The notes under the pieces were generated by a model. That model did not search any database. It saw only the letters and a list, made by a program, of their open reading frames with translations, and had not been told where the DNA came from. Both the position numbers and the translations under genes were made by a program. DNA of 64,000 nucleotides. Origin: DATAEK01 sp036258055 (GTDB lineage Bacteria; Acidobacteriota; Vicinamibacteria; Vicinamibacterales; 2-12-FULL-66-21). This document shows positions 1 through 9,408 of the stretch, one piece after another. The stretch covers positions 3,228 to 67,227 of the forward strand of contig DATAEK010000140.1 of the NCBI GenBank assembly GCA_036258055.1. Direction: 5' to 3'. Each line of letters opens with the position of its first letter. Position 1 is the stretch's first letter.

Positions 1-212
1 CGCTCGAACGCGCCACGCCGTTCCTGCGCCGTCAGCTGGGGCAACGGCTCCGGCTCCGGCGCGCTCCCGAGCTGCAGTTCTTCTTCGACGAGAGCGTGGA
101 ACGCCACGAGCGGATCGAGCGCATCCTCCAGGACCTCCAGACGGAACGCGCGGAGACCGCTTCCACACATGACGCCCCGGGAGACGATGAGTCACACAGC
201 GACGAGCAGTAG
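1..212 (+). CDS. rbfA: Ribosome-binding factor A, C-terminal part (partial)
   Basis: The open frame enters the window from the left (first full codon at 3) and stops with TAG at 210-212, giving 69 residues. The text begins LERATPFLRRQLGQRLRLRR and continues with PELQFFFDESVERHERIERI, which is the C-terminal half of the RbfA KH-like fold (helix, then the conserved P-E-L strand and the D-E-S loop). RbfA binds the 30S subunit and helps 16S rRNA 5'-end maturation. It is followed, with overlap, by nrnA and then truB, the usual infB-rbfA-nrnA-truB order. The tail after the domain is short and acidic. The N-terminus lies outside the window. Confidence 0.85.
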   Translation, partial: LERATPFLRRQLGQRLRLRRAPELQFFFDESVERHERIERILQDLQTERAETASTHDAPGDDESHSDEQ

Positions 213-1200
213 CGACCGAGCCACGATCCTCCCCCAGATTCGCGATGCGATTCGTTCGCGGCAGCGTTTCCTTCTCACCTCTCACGCGCGGCCCGACGGC
301 GACTCCATTGGCTCGCAGCTCGCGATGGCCTACGCGCTCGAGGCCGTCGGCAAACGCGTCCGCATCGTCAACGCCGACTCGGCGCCCGAGCACTACCTCG
401 AGTTCCCCGGCGTCGATCGCATCGAGATCGCGACCGCGGTTGACGGCGACGCCGACGCGGTCATCGTGATGGAGTGCAGCGATCTGACCCGGACCGGCGT
501 GTCGGGATTCGATGGCCGCTTCATCATCAACATCGATCACCACGCGGGCAACCGGATGTACGGCGCGCTGAACTGGCACGACGAGTCCGCCGCCGCCTGC
601 GGCGAGATGGTGTTCGATCTGATTCAGACGCTCGGCATCCCGCTCACCTTCGAGATTGCGACGCACATCTACCTGGCCATCCTCACGGACACCGGCTCGT
701 TTCACCACTCGAACATCACCCCGCGGACGTTCGACATCTGCCGGCAGACGGTCGAGGCCGGCGTCGAGCCGGCGGCGATGGCCCGGCGCGTGTTCGACAG
801 CAACAGCTTCGGCAAGCTGAAACTCATCGGCGCACTCCTCGATTCGATGGAGTTGCTGCACGGCGGCCGGCTCGCCGTGCTCTACATGGACGATGCGATG
901 CTCGCGGCGTGCGGGTGCACCTACAACGATACCGAAGGGGTCATCAACCTGCCGTTGACCGCAAGGGAGATCCAGGCCGTCGTCTTCTTCAAGGCCACGA
1001 CTGGCGGCGACATCCGCGTCAGCCTGCGCTCGAAGTACGACGTGGACGTGCGGATGGTCGCGAACCAGTACGGCGGAGGCGGCCACAAGAACGCGTCCGG
1101 CTTCACCGTGTCGGGACCGCTCCGCGAGGTCCGCGGGCAGATCATCGAACGGATCGTGCACGCCATCGACGAGGGACTCCGCACCAGGCCAGACGAATGA
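187..1200 (+). CDS. nrnA: DHH-family oligoribonuclease / pAp phosphatase NrnA
   Basis: This is a DHH-DHHA1 phosphoesterase of about 337 residues, normal length for NrnA, which degrades nanoRNAs and 3',5'-pAp using Mn2+. Visible motifs are SHARPDGDSIGS (about 32-43), the DHH signature in INIDHHAGN (117-119), LTDTGSFHHSN in mid-protein, and the DHHA1 substrate loop GGGGHKNASG (296-305). I chose the ATG at 187, which overlaps the rbfA end by 26 bp and has GGGAG just upstream. An in-frame ATG at 169 would add six residues but has no ribosome site. The stop overlaps the truB start (ATGA), so the two are probably translationally coupled. Confidence 0.9.
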   Translation: MSHTATSSSDRATILPQIRDAIRSRQRFLLTSHARPDGDSIGSQLAMAYALEAVGKRVRIVNADSAPEHYLEFPGVDRIEIATAVDGDADAVIVMECSDLTRTGVSGFDGRFIINIDHHAGNRMYGALNWHDESAAACGEMVFDLIQTLGIPLTFEIATHIYLAILTDTGSFHHSNITPRTFDICRQTVEAGVEPAAMARRVFDSNSFGKLKLIGALLDSMELLHGGRLAVLYMDDAMLAACGCTYNDTEGVINLPLTAREIQAVVFFKATTGGDIRVSLRSKYDVDVRMVANQYGGGGHKNASGFTVSGPLREVRGQIIERIVHAIDEGLRTRPDE

Positions 1201-2123
1201 ACGGCGTGCTTGTCGTGGACAAGCCCTCCGGCCCGACTTCGCACGACGTGGTCGCGCGTGTACGCCGCGCGATCGGCATCGATCGCATCGGACACACCGG
1301 CACGCTTGATCCCCTCGCGACGGGCGTCCTTCCACTCGTGATCGGACGCGCGACGCGTCTTGCCCAGTACCTGACCGCGGACGACAAAGAGTACGTCGCC
1401 GGCATTCGCTTCGGCGCCGTGTCGTCGACCTATGATGCACTGGGATTGTTGACGGCGGCGGTTGGCGGTGCCACCGACGTCGACATCACACGAGCGTCGC
1501 TGGAACAAAAGCTCGAGCAGTTTCGGGGCAGCTACGAGCAGATACCTCCCCCATTTTCCGCAAAGAAAGTCGCCGGAACCAGGGCGTATCGGCTAGCGCG
1601 TTCGCAACAACCCGTCACGCTGAAGCCGGTGCAGGTCACCGTCTCGCTCCTTGAACTCTTGTCGCTCGATGGCGTAGTCGCGGTCGTCAGGCTCGGCTGT
1701 TCCAGCGGGTACTACGTGCGCAGCCTCGCGCACGAGCTGGGGCAGCGTCTGGGTTGCGGCGCGTTCCTCCAGACACTCCAACGCACGCGCGCAGGATCAT
1801 TTCGGATCGAGGAGGCTGTGCCACTGGCCACAGTCGAATCGGAAAAGGCTGACGCGGCGCGTCGGATAACCTCGATGAACCGGCTGTTACCGGGCATTCC
1901 GGGGCTGACCGTTACCTCGGGCGGCATCCGGCGGGTGTCACACGGCAACTCGCTGTCGCCGGAGGACTTCGAGGATGCGGCTGCCGCGTCGGCGATTCTG
2001 TCGGGGCCCGCTGACCGTAACCCGGTCTCCCGGATCCGAATCGTCGATCCGGAAGGCGCCCTGCTGGCTATCGGCGAAGCACGTCCCGGCGGGCTTTTGC
2101 ATCCGGTCGTCGTCCTGATGTAA
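1197..2123 (+). CDS. truB: tRNA pseudouridine(55) synthase TruB
   Basis: A 308-residue protein that makes pseudouridine 55 in the T-loop of tRNAs. The N-terminus MNGVLVVDKPSGPTSHDVV is the classic TruB start, and the catalytic aspartate is D38 in GHTGTLDPLATGVL. Later family blocks YEQIPPPFSAKKV and GYYVRSLAHELG are present, followed by a C-terminal PUA-like region. The start ATG at 1197 overlaps the nrnA stop by 4 bp. A probable promoter for rpsO lies across the truB stop codon. Length and motifs are ordinary. Confidence 0.95.
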   Translation: MNGVLVVDKPSGPTSHDVVARVRRAIGIDRIGHTGTLDPLATGVLPLVIGRATRLAQYLTADDKEYVAGIRFGAVSSTYDALGLLTAAVGGATDVDITRASLEQKLEQFRGSYEQIPPPFSAKKVAGTRAYRLARSQQPVTLKPVQVTVSLLELLSLDGVVAVVRLGCSSGYYVRSLAHELGQRLGCGAFLQTLQRTRAGSFRIEEAVPLATVESEKADAARRITSMNRLLPGIPGLTVTSGGIRRVSHGNSLSPEDFEDAAAASAILSGPADRNPVSRIRIVDPEGALLAIGEARPGGLLHPVVVLM

Positions 2124-2126
2124 AAT
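2097..2126 (+). promoter_or_regulatory. Probable sigma-70-type promoter for rpsO, overlapping the truB stop
   Basis: A TTGCAT element at 2097-2102 and a TAAAAT element at 2121-2126 are separated by 18 bp. The -10 element contains the TAA stop of truB. Transcription would start near 2133 and give a leader of about 180 nt before rpsO. This is a sequence match only. Confidence 0.45.
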
Positions 2127-2263
2127 ATTGAGTTGATTGGAATTGTGAATTCGCGCCGAGCGGTCCTGCACCGTCCGGTGAGGCCATCTTCGAGGCAGCG
2201 CGTCGCGCGCATCGGCTGGCGCTTCACGTCCATCACATCACCGCAGGCAACGGCGGCCTGGTG

Positions 2264-2287
2264 CAGCGACGGTGCTATCCGTCGCTG
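2264..2287 (+). promoter_or_regulatory. rpsO leader hairpin (candidate S15 autoregulatory element)
   Basis: A perfect 9-bp stem, CAGCGACGG / CCGTCGCTG, closes a 6-nt loop (TGCTAT) and ends 27 nt before the rpsO GTG. It sits in a 191-bp non-coding leader. S15 represses its own translation through leader structures in several phyla, and these structures are not conserved in sequence, so that role is an inference from position. Confidence 0.4.
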
Positions 2288-2314
2288 ATGACTGGGCCGT
2301 GCGTGGAGGTAGAC

Positions 2315-2584
2315 GTGGCACTGAGCAAGGACCGCAAGACGGACATCATCGGCTCGTATCGGACCCACACCGGCGACACTGGCTCCCCTGAAGTGCAAGT
2401 CGCACTTCTCAGCGAGCGCATCAACTACCTCACGGAACATTTCAAGACCCACGCGAAGGATCATCATTCGCGGCGGGGTCTGTTGAAGCTGGTCGGACAG
2501 CGCCGACGTCTGCTCGATTATTTGAAGCGGAAGGATTCTGAGCGCTATGCCGAGCTGATCCGACGTCTTGGTATTCGCAAGTAA
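2315..2584 (+). CDS. rpsO: 30S ribosomal protein S15
   Basis: An 89-residue protein with the full S15 pattern: IIGSYRTHTGDTGSPEVQVA at the N-terminus, then LTEHFKTHAKDHHSRRGLL and LDYLKRKDSERYAELIRRLG at the C-terminus. S15 is a primary 16S rRNA binding protein that organises the platform of the small subunit. The start is GTG at 2315 with a strong GGAGGT at 2305-2310 (4-nt spacing). Longer in-frame starts upstream would run through the leader hairpin and match nothing in the family. It is followed by pnp, as in most bacteria. Confidence 0.96.
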   Translation: MALSKDRKTDIIGSYRTHTGDTGSPEVQVALLSERINYLTEHFKTHAKDHHSRRGLLKLVGQRRRLLDYLKRKDSERYAELIRRLGIRK

Positions 2585-2593
2585 GTCATATCG

Positions 2594-2621
2594 GCACGCC
2601 CGGCTGCAGAGCCGGGCGTGC
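2594..2621 (+). terminator. rpsO-pnp intergenic hairpin
   Basis: A perfect 12-bp GC-rich stem (GCACGCCCGGCT paired with AGCCGGGCGTGC, loop GCAG) starts 10 nt after the rpsO stop. There is no T-run, so it may be a pause, partial terminator or RNase processing site rather than a full terminator. In E. coli the same interval carries a terminator and an RNase III site controlling pnp; the parallel is positional only. Confidence 0.6.
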
Positions 2622-2730
2622 GTGCGCCCGCCGCTGGCGCGGCATGAGCACGTTCGCACGTGCGAGTCCGCGAGCCCGGTGCCGGGCGGCCACCTTCTGC
2701 TTCACCATCGCAGTCATCAGAGACAGCACA

Positions 2731-4890
<2,160 letters not shown>

Positions 4891-4934
4891 GCTGGCACAA
4901 CCAAAAGGGGTGTGCGGCCGTCTTTATGAATAGG

Positions 4935-4990
4935 GCCCGGGCTGACGCCCGGGCACGTCATTCGAGCGCCCGGGCTTGAAGCCGGACGCT
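4935..4990. repeat. REP-like palindromic element after pnp
   Basis: A self-complementary hairpin (GCCCGGGC at 4935-4942 and 4947-4954, loop TGAC) is followed by a half-site reading GCTTGAAGCCGGACGCT. That half-site shares its sequence with the REP-like palindromes at 5385-5516 and 43634-43651. It fills the pnp-cupredoxin gap and may also act as a weak 3' end for pnp transcripts. Confidence 0.55.
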
Positions 4991-5000
4991 GGTGGAGTTC

Positions 5001-5372
5001 ATGAACCGACCGCGACCGACCTTCGCCATCGTGTGCGGCTCCCTCTTCGTGACCACCGCGTTGCTGACGGTTCTCTCCGCCCGCGAGCGGACGCCGCAGG
5101 TGCGTGAGGTTTCCATCGACGGCGACCACTACGCATTCTCCCCCGCCCGGATCGAAGTTCAGAAGGACGAGGTCGTCAAAGTCAGCTTCCACGCCCGCGA
5201 CATCGCTCACAGTTTCGCGCTGGATGCGTATCGGATCGTCAAGCGAGCCGCCGCCGGGCAGACGGTGACGTTCGAATTCCGCGCGGATCAGGCCGGCACC
5301 TTTCCCTTCTACTGCAATCTCTCCCAGGACGAACGCTGCCGCCAGATGCGCGGCGAGCTGGTCGTTCGCTGA
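5001..5372 (+). CDS. Membrane-anchored cupredoxin-domain protein
   Basis: A 123-residue protein with an N-terminal signal anchor (about 8-26), then a single cupredoxin domain resembling the CuA domain of cytochrome oxidase subunit II. The likely ligands are H70 in RDIAHSFALD, C105 and C113 in FYCNLSQDERC, and M116. Aligned by spacing to subunit II, C105 and M116 fall on the usual Cys and Met, while C113 sits where the second histidine is expected. Electron transfer or copper binding outside the cytoplasmic membrane is plausible but unproven. The start is ATG 5001 with GGTGGAG upstream; GTG 4992 is an alternative. Confidence 0.7.
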   Translation: MNRPRPTFAIVCGSLFVTTALLTVLSARERTPQVREVSIDGDHYAFSPARIEVQKDEVVKVSFHARDIAHSFALDAYRIVKRAAAGQTVTFEFRADQAGTFPFYCNLSQDERCRQMRGELVVR

Positions 5373-5384
5373 TTCATGGCCTGA

Positions 5385-5516
5385 GTCCGGCTGAAACCGG
5401 ACGCTACAGATCTGCACGACGCAACACGTAGCGTCCAGCCTCAGCGACGGAACATGCAGGTTCGCCTCCAGCAACCCAAAATGTAGCGTCCGGCTTCAGC
5501 CAGGCTTCAGCCGGAC
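5385..5516. repeat. Cluster of REP-like palindromes
   Basis: At least three copies of a palindrome of the form GTAGCGTCCGGCTTCAGCC / GTCCGGCTGAAGCCGGAC lie here: 5385-5407, about 5428-5449 (degenerate) and 5483-5516 (a nested copy). They occupy the convergent gap between the cupredoxin and the permease gene. A further clean copy is at 43634-43651. The stems are 6-7 bp with a TGAA or TTCA loop, like REP elements that act as transcript ends in other bacteria. Confidence 0.7.
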
Positions 5517-5520
5517 CAAA

Positions 5521-5548
5521 CCGACAGCCGACAGCCGGCAGCCGACAG
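5521..5548. repeat. Tandem 7-bp repeat (CCGACAG x4)
   Basis: Four adjacent heptamers: CCGACAG, CCGACAG, CCGGCAG, CCGACAG. The array lies 8 bp beyond the stop codon of the permease gene, which is read on the minus strand. Confidence 0.85.
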
Positions 5549-5556
5549 CGTCACCA

Positions 5557-7110
5557 TCACCTCGCCGCCATCCCCTGACTGGCCGCCGACGCACTCGGTC
5601 CCGCTTCCTGTGCCGCGCGCAGCCGGCTGTGGCGGTACCCGTACGCGAAGTACACCGCGATGCCGATGGCCATCCAGAGGATCAGTCGCTCCCACGTGGC
5701 ACGCGGCAGGCCAATCATCAGCGTCAGGCTGACCAGCGCTGACAGCAGCGGGAGCAGCGGCACGAGCGGCATCCTAAACGGGCGATCGAGGTCGGGACGC
5801 GTCCGTCGCATGATGACGACACCGATCGAGACAATCACGAAGGCCATGAGCGTGCCGATGCTGACGAGCGTGCCGAGCGTGCCGATCGGCGTCAGAGCGG
5901 CAGCGAGTGCGACCGCCACGCCGGTCACGAGCGTCGAGACGTGTGGCGTGTGGAACCGCGGGTGAACGCGGCCGGCCCATCGAGGCAACAGGCCGTCCTT
6001 CGACATCGCCATGAAGATGCGAGGCTGCGCCAGGAGCATCACGACCATCACCGAGCTCAGAGCCGCGAGCGCGCCGACCGTCACCAGGATCTTGATCACT
6101 TCCATCGGACCCTGCCAGGGCGTACCGGCGGCGCGGCCGGCCGCGGCTTCCACCGCGACCACGAGCGGCGCGGGCTGATTCAGCATCGCGCGGTACGGCA
6201 CGAGACCGACCATGACCGCGGAGACCAGCACGAAGAGAATCGTACACAGCGCGAGGGACCCGAGAATGCCAAGCGGCATGTCGCGCTGGGGATTCCGCGC
6301 TTCCTGCGCCGAGGTCGAGACGGCATCGAACCCGATGTAGGCAAAGAAAATCACGCCCGCGCCCCGCAGGATGCCGCTCCAGCCGAACTCACCGAACGTC
6401 CCGGTGTTTTCCGGAATGAATGGATGCCAGTTGGCGGTGTTGACGAAGAATGCGCCCGCGCCGATGACGATGAGCACGACCGCCACCTTAATGACGACGA
6501 TCGCGGCGTTCACCGACGCGGACTCGCTGACGCCGATCATCAGCAGCGCGGTCACCGCCACGGTGATGATCACCGCTGGCAGGTTGAAGACAGCAGTCAC
6601 AGGATCGGCACCGGCAACCTGCACGACGGTGCCGGGGGCGGCGCTCAGGGCCGGAGTAAAGTTGAGACCGAGCTGCTGGAGAAGGGTGACGAGGTTGCCA
6701 GACCAGCCAACGGCCACGGTTGCGGCGCCGAGCGCGTACTCGAGAATCAGGTCCCAGCCGATGATCCAGGCCACGAACTCGCCGAGCGTCACGTACGCGT
6801 AGGTGTAGGCGGAGCCGGCGACCGGCACGCTCGAGGCAAACTCCGAGTAGCACAGCGCCGCCAGCAGGCTGGTCAGACCGGCCAGAACCATGGAAATCAC
6901 AATCGCCGGTCCAGCGTTCGCCGCGGCGGCCTGGCCGGTCAGAACGAAGATGCCGGTCCCGATGATCGCGCCGACGCCGAGCATCGTGAGCTGAACCGGC
7001 CCGAGTACGCGCTTCAGCTCCCCCTGACCCGGCCCGAGCTGCTCGTGGCTGACCTGGTCGATGGACTTCGTGGCAAACATGGACATGCGGGCGAGCGTGA
7101 CCGATCGCAC
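5557..7110 (-). CDS. APC-superfamily amino acid permease
   Basis: A 517-residue integral membrane protein with about 12 hydrophobic segments. The APC consensus start of helix 1 is clear: GVGAIIGTGIFVLTGQAAA, followed by AGLTSLLAALCYSEFAS and PVAGSAYTYAYVTLGEF. It belongs with the cationic amino-acid transporter-like permeases that import amino acids across the inner membrane; the substrate cannot be read from sequence. In-frame ATGs at 7110, 7086 and 7080 are possible starts, and the last (MFATKSIDQ region) may be the real one. It is divergent from the winged-helix regulator and separated from it by 87 bp. Confidence 0.88.
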   Translation of the reverse strand: MRSVTLARMSMFATKSIDQVSHEQLGPGQGELKRVLGPVQLTMLGVGAIIGTGIFVLTGQAAAANAGPAIVISMVLAGLTSLLAALCYSEFASSVPVAGSAYTYAYVTLGEFVAWIIGWDLILEYALGAATVAVGWSGNLVTLLQQLGLNFTPALSAAPGTVVQVAGADPVTAVFNLPAVIITVAVTALLMIGVSESASVNAAIVVIKVAVVLIVIGAGAFFVNTANWHPFIPENTGTFGEFGWSGILRGAGVIFFAYIGFDAVSTSAQEARNPQRDMPLGILGSLALCTILFVLVSAVMVGLVPYRAMLNQPAPLVVAVEAAAGRAAGTPWQGPMEVIKILVTVGALAALSSVMVVMLLAQPRIFMAMSKDGLLPRWAGRVHPRFHTPHVSTLVTGVAVALAAALTPIGTLGTLVSIGTLMAFVIVSIGVVIMRRTRPDLDRPFRMPLVPLLPLLSALVSLTLMIGLPRATWERLILWMAIGIAVYFAYGYRHSRLRAAQEAGPSASAASQGMAAR

Positions 7111-7153
7111 CAGCGATGTCTTGAATCAGCAGTCAAAACGCCCGCAAGAAACC

Positions 7154-7170
7154 TTTAAGATCTTCTTAAA
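7154..7170. promoter_or_regulatory. Inverted repeat in divergent promoter region
   Basis: TTTAAG and CTTAAA are separated by five bases (ATCTT) midway between the divergent permease and regulator genes. It is AT-rich in a GC-rich context. It could be an operator for the adjacent winged-helix protein; nothing more can be shown. Confidence 0.25.
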
Positions 7171-7197
7171 CAGGCAGTACCATCAGGTTTCCGAGGG

Positions 7198-9393
7198 ATG
7201 GGGGCTGTGGACAGCGCTCTTGCGACCGTCGAACGCCTTCGAAGGCCCGTCGTGTCATTCGGGCCCTTTACGTTCGATCCCAACAGCCAGATTCTGCGCC
7301 GCGGCACCGACAGCCTCACGCTGCCGCCGCGTGTCCTCGGCGTCCTGGAATGTCTCCTCGGCAGGGCTGGCGACCTCGTCCCGCGGCAGGAGATCATCGA
7401 CGGTGTCTGGAAAGACGCGTTCGTCACGGACACGTCGCTGGCCGAGGCGGTCAGCTTCCTGCGGCAGGCGCTCGGCGACGATCCTCAAGCACCGACCTAT
7501 ATCCAGACGGTTCACCGCCGCGGCTACCGCTTCGTTGCGCCCGTACAAACCACCGAGGCCGAGCCCCTCATTCGAAGACTCGATGCTCCAAGGCGGGACG
7601 AAGCCGCTGAACCCGTCTCTCCGTCGATCGGCGGCTCGCTCGTTCCGTGGACCGCGGCGGTGCTCTGTGCCGCGCTCGCCATTGCCGCCGTCTGGCAGCT
7701 CCTGATGAGAGGTGAGCCCGCTGCGCCGCCTGTGGGCCGCTTTGCACTGCAACTGTCTGACAAGCTGACCTTCGATTCGCATGGCCCGGCGATTACGCTC
7801 TCATGGGACGGCTCGCGTGCCGCGTGGTCCGCATGCGATGGGCGCGCCTGTCAGCTCTTCCTCAGACCGCTCGATCGACTCGATACGAGTGCCGTTGCCG
7901 CGACGACTGGCGCCACCGATCCTTTCTTCTCTCCTGACGGAAGGTGGCTCGGGTTTTTCGCGGACGGCAAACTGAAAAAGGTCAGCCTTGCCGGCGGATT
8001 GCCGGTCACTCTCGCCGACGTGGCCGAGCCGCGGGGCGCCGTATGGACGCCGGACGGACGCATCGTTTTCGGGGCTTCACGCGCCGGCGGGCTGATGCAG
8101 ATCTCAGAGGCCGGCGGTCAGGCGGAGCTTCTCACGACGCCGGACGAGGGTCAGGGCGAACTTCGACACGAGTGGCCATCCATCACTCGCGACGGGCGGA
8201 CCCTGCTCTTCTCGATCGCCACGACTCCACAGAACGGATCGCCCACACGGCTTGGCCTCGCTGCACTGGGCCGCGCTGGCGCGTCGATCAGATGGACCTC
8301 GCCGCTCTCAGGAATCGGCATCGCCCGGTTTGGCGCGAACGATCTCATTGTGTTCTCGCGTGGAAGCGAGCTCGAGGCCGTGGCGTTCGATCCGGTCAGA
8401 CTCACGCTCTCCGGCGTTCCGCAGAACGTCGTCTCTTCGGCGGCCACAGCGATGGGACGAGGCCAGTTTGCGATCTCCGGATCGGGCTCCCTTCTGTACG
8501 TCGTACCTCCTGAGTCGAGTGACCCGGATGATCTGCTCGAATGGGTGACGCAGGCTGGCTCGACCCCCATCCCGGACCTCGCGCAGCCGTCCGCCGACGC
8601 CGTCCTCTCGAGCGACGGCCGGCGCATCGCGTGGAGCGCGTCGAACGACCCATCGCGCGCCGACATCTGGGTCGGCGATCTGCAGCGCGGCGCGGTCACA
8701 CGGCTCACGCACGACGGCCTGAACGTGTCACCGGCGTGGTCGCCCGACGGCCGGACGATCTACTTTTCACGGCGCGATAGCGCGCGCTACGGCCCCACGT
8801 CCATCGACGCTGACGGCGGACAGCCGTCTGCCTTGCCGCCGCTGGACCATCACGCGCTGCCGGCGTCGGTGTCACCAGATGGATCTACTCTCGCCGTCGT
8901 GCAATTCCAGGTCGGCACGCGCGGCGACATCTGGGCGATGCCAACTCGAGGCGGCGGCGCGAGGCCCCTCGTCCGCAGCCCCTTCGACGATGTGGAGCCC
9001 GCCTTCAGCCCGGCGGGGCGGCTGCTGGCGTATCAGTCAGACGAGGCGGGGCGCTGGGACGTGTACGTGCAACGTCTGGAGGACAATCGGCGCGTCGTCG
9101 TCTCGACAACGGGTGGCGAGCACCCGTTCTGGTCGACGGACGGGTCTCGCGTGTACTACCGGTCCGGCTCGCGCCTGATGAGCGCGACGGTTTCTGCCGA
9201 TGACATGCGGGTCGGTACGCCATCAATCGTGATGGACAATGGCAACGAAGATGTCCTCGGCGTCGCTCCAGACGGCCGGTTCCTCGTCCGCCGTCGTACG
9301 GCGCCGGCGTCGTCGAACGCGGTGATCGTTAACGAGTGGCTGCGGGAAGTGCGGTCGCTGCTGGGCCCACCTGCGGCGTCGATGCCGCGTTGA
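7198..9393 (+). CDS. Winged-helix (OmpR/CadC-type) DNA-binding protein with membrane segment and TolB-like beta-propeller
   Basis: A 731-residue protein in three parts. An OmpR-type winged helix spans about 19-115 (FGPFTFDPNSQILRRG, ending YIQTVHRRGYRFVAPV). One membrane segment lies at about 150-172. A long periplasmic part (about 190-720) is built of repeated PD40 blades with the pattern SPDGR.I.F or S.DG..IAW. This CadC-like layout is common in Acidobacteriota and suggests a membrane-bound transcription regulator sensing an extracytoplasmic signal. The uxaC gene begins 15 bp later, so they are probably cotranscribed. The start at ATG 7198 has GAGGG immediately adjacent; GTG 7207 is an alternative. 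Confidence 0.8.
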   Translation: MGAVDSALATVERLRRPVVSFGPFTFDPNSQILRRGTDSLTLPPRVLGVLECLLGRAGDLVPRQEIIDGVWKDAFVTDTSLAEAVSFLRQALGDDPQAPTYIQTVHRRGYRFVAPVQTTEAEPLIRRLDAPRRDEAAEPVSPSIGGSLVPWTAAVLCAALAIAAVWQLLMRGEPAAPPVGRFALQLSDKLTFDSHGPAITLSWDGSRAAWSACDGRACQLFLRPLDRLDTSAVAATTGATDPFFSPDGRWLGFFADGKLKKVSLAGGLPVTLADVAEPRGAVWTPDGRIVFGASRAGGLMQISEAGGQAELLTTPDEGQGELRHEWPSITRDGRTLLFSIATTPQNGSPTRLGLAALGRAGASIRWTSPLSGIGIARFGANDLIVFSRGSELEAVAFDPVRLTLSGVPQNVVSSAATAMGRGQFAISGSGSLLYVVPPESSDPDDLLEWVTQAGSTPIPDLAQPSADAVLSSDGRRIAWSASNDPSRADIWVGDLQRGAVTRLTHDGLNVSPAWSPDGRTIYFSRRDSARYGPTSIDADGGQPSALPPLDHHALPASVSPDGSTLAVVQFQVGTRGDIWAMPTRGGGARPLVRSPFDDVEPAFSPAGRLLAYQSDEAGRWDVYVQRLEDNRRVVVSTTGGEHPFWSTDGSRVYYRSGSRLMSATVSADDMRVGTPSIVMDNGNEDVLGVAPDGRFLVRRRTAPASSNAVIVNEWLREVRSLLGPPAASMPR

Positions 9394-9408
9394 CATGCGG
9401 AGCAGAGC

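Noticed and set aside
474..1196. N-terminal extension of TruB
   Set aside because: The in-frame sequence upstream of ATG 1197 lies inside nrnA in another frame and is Arg-rich shadow sequence. The TruB family starts at MNGVLVVDKPSG.
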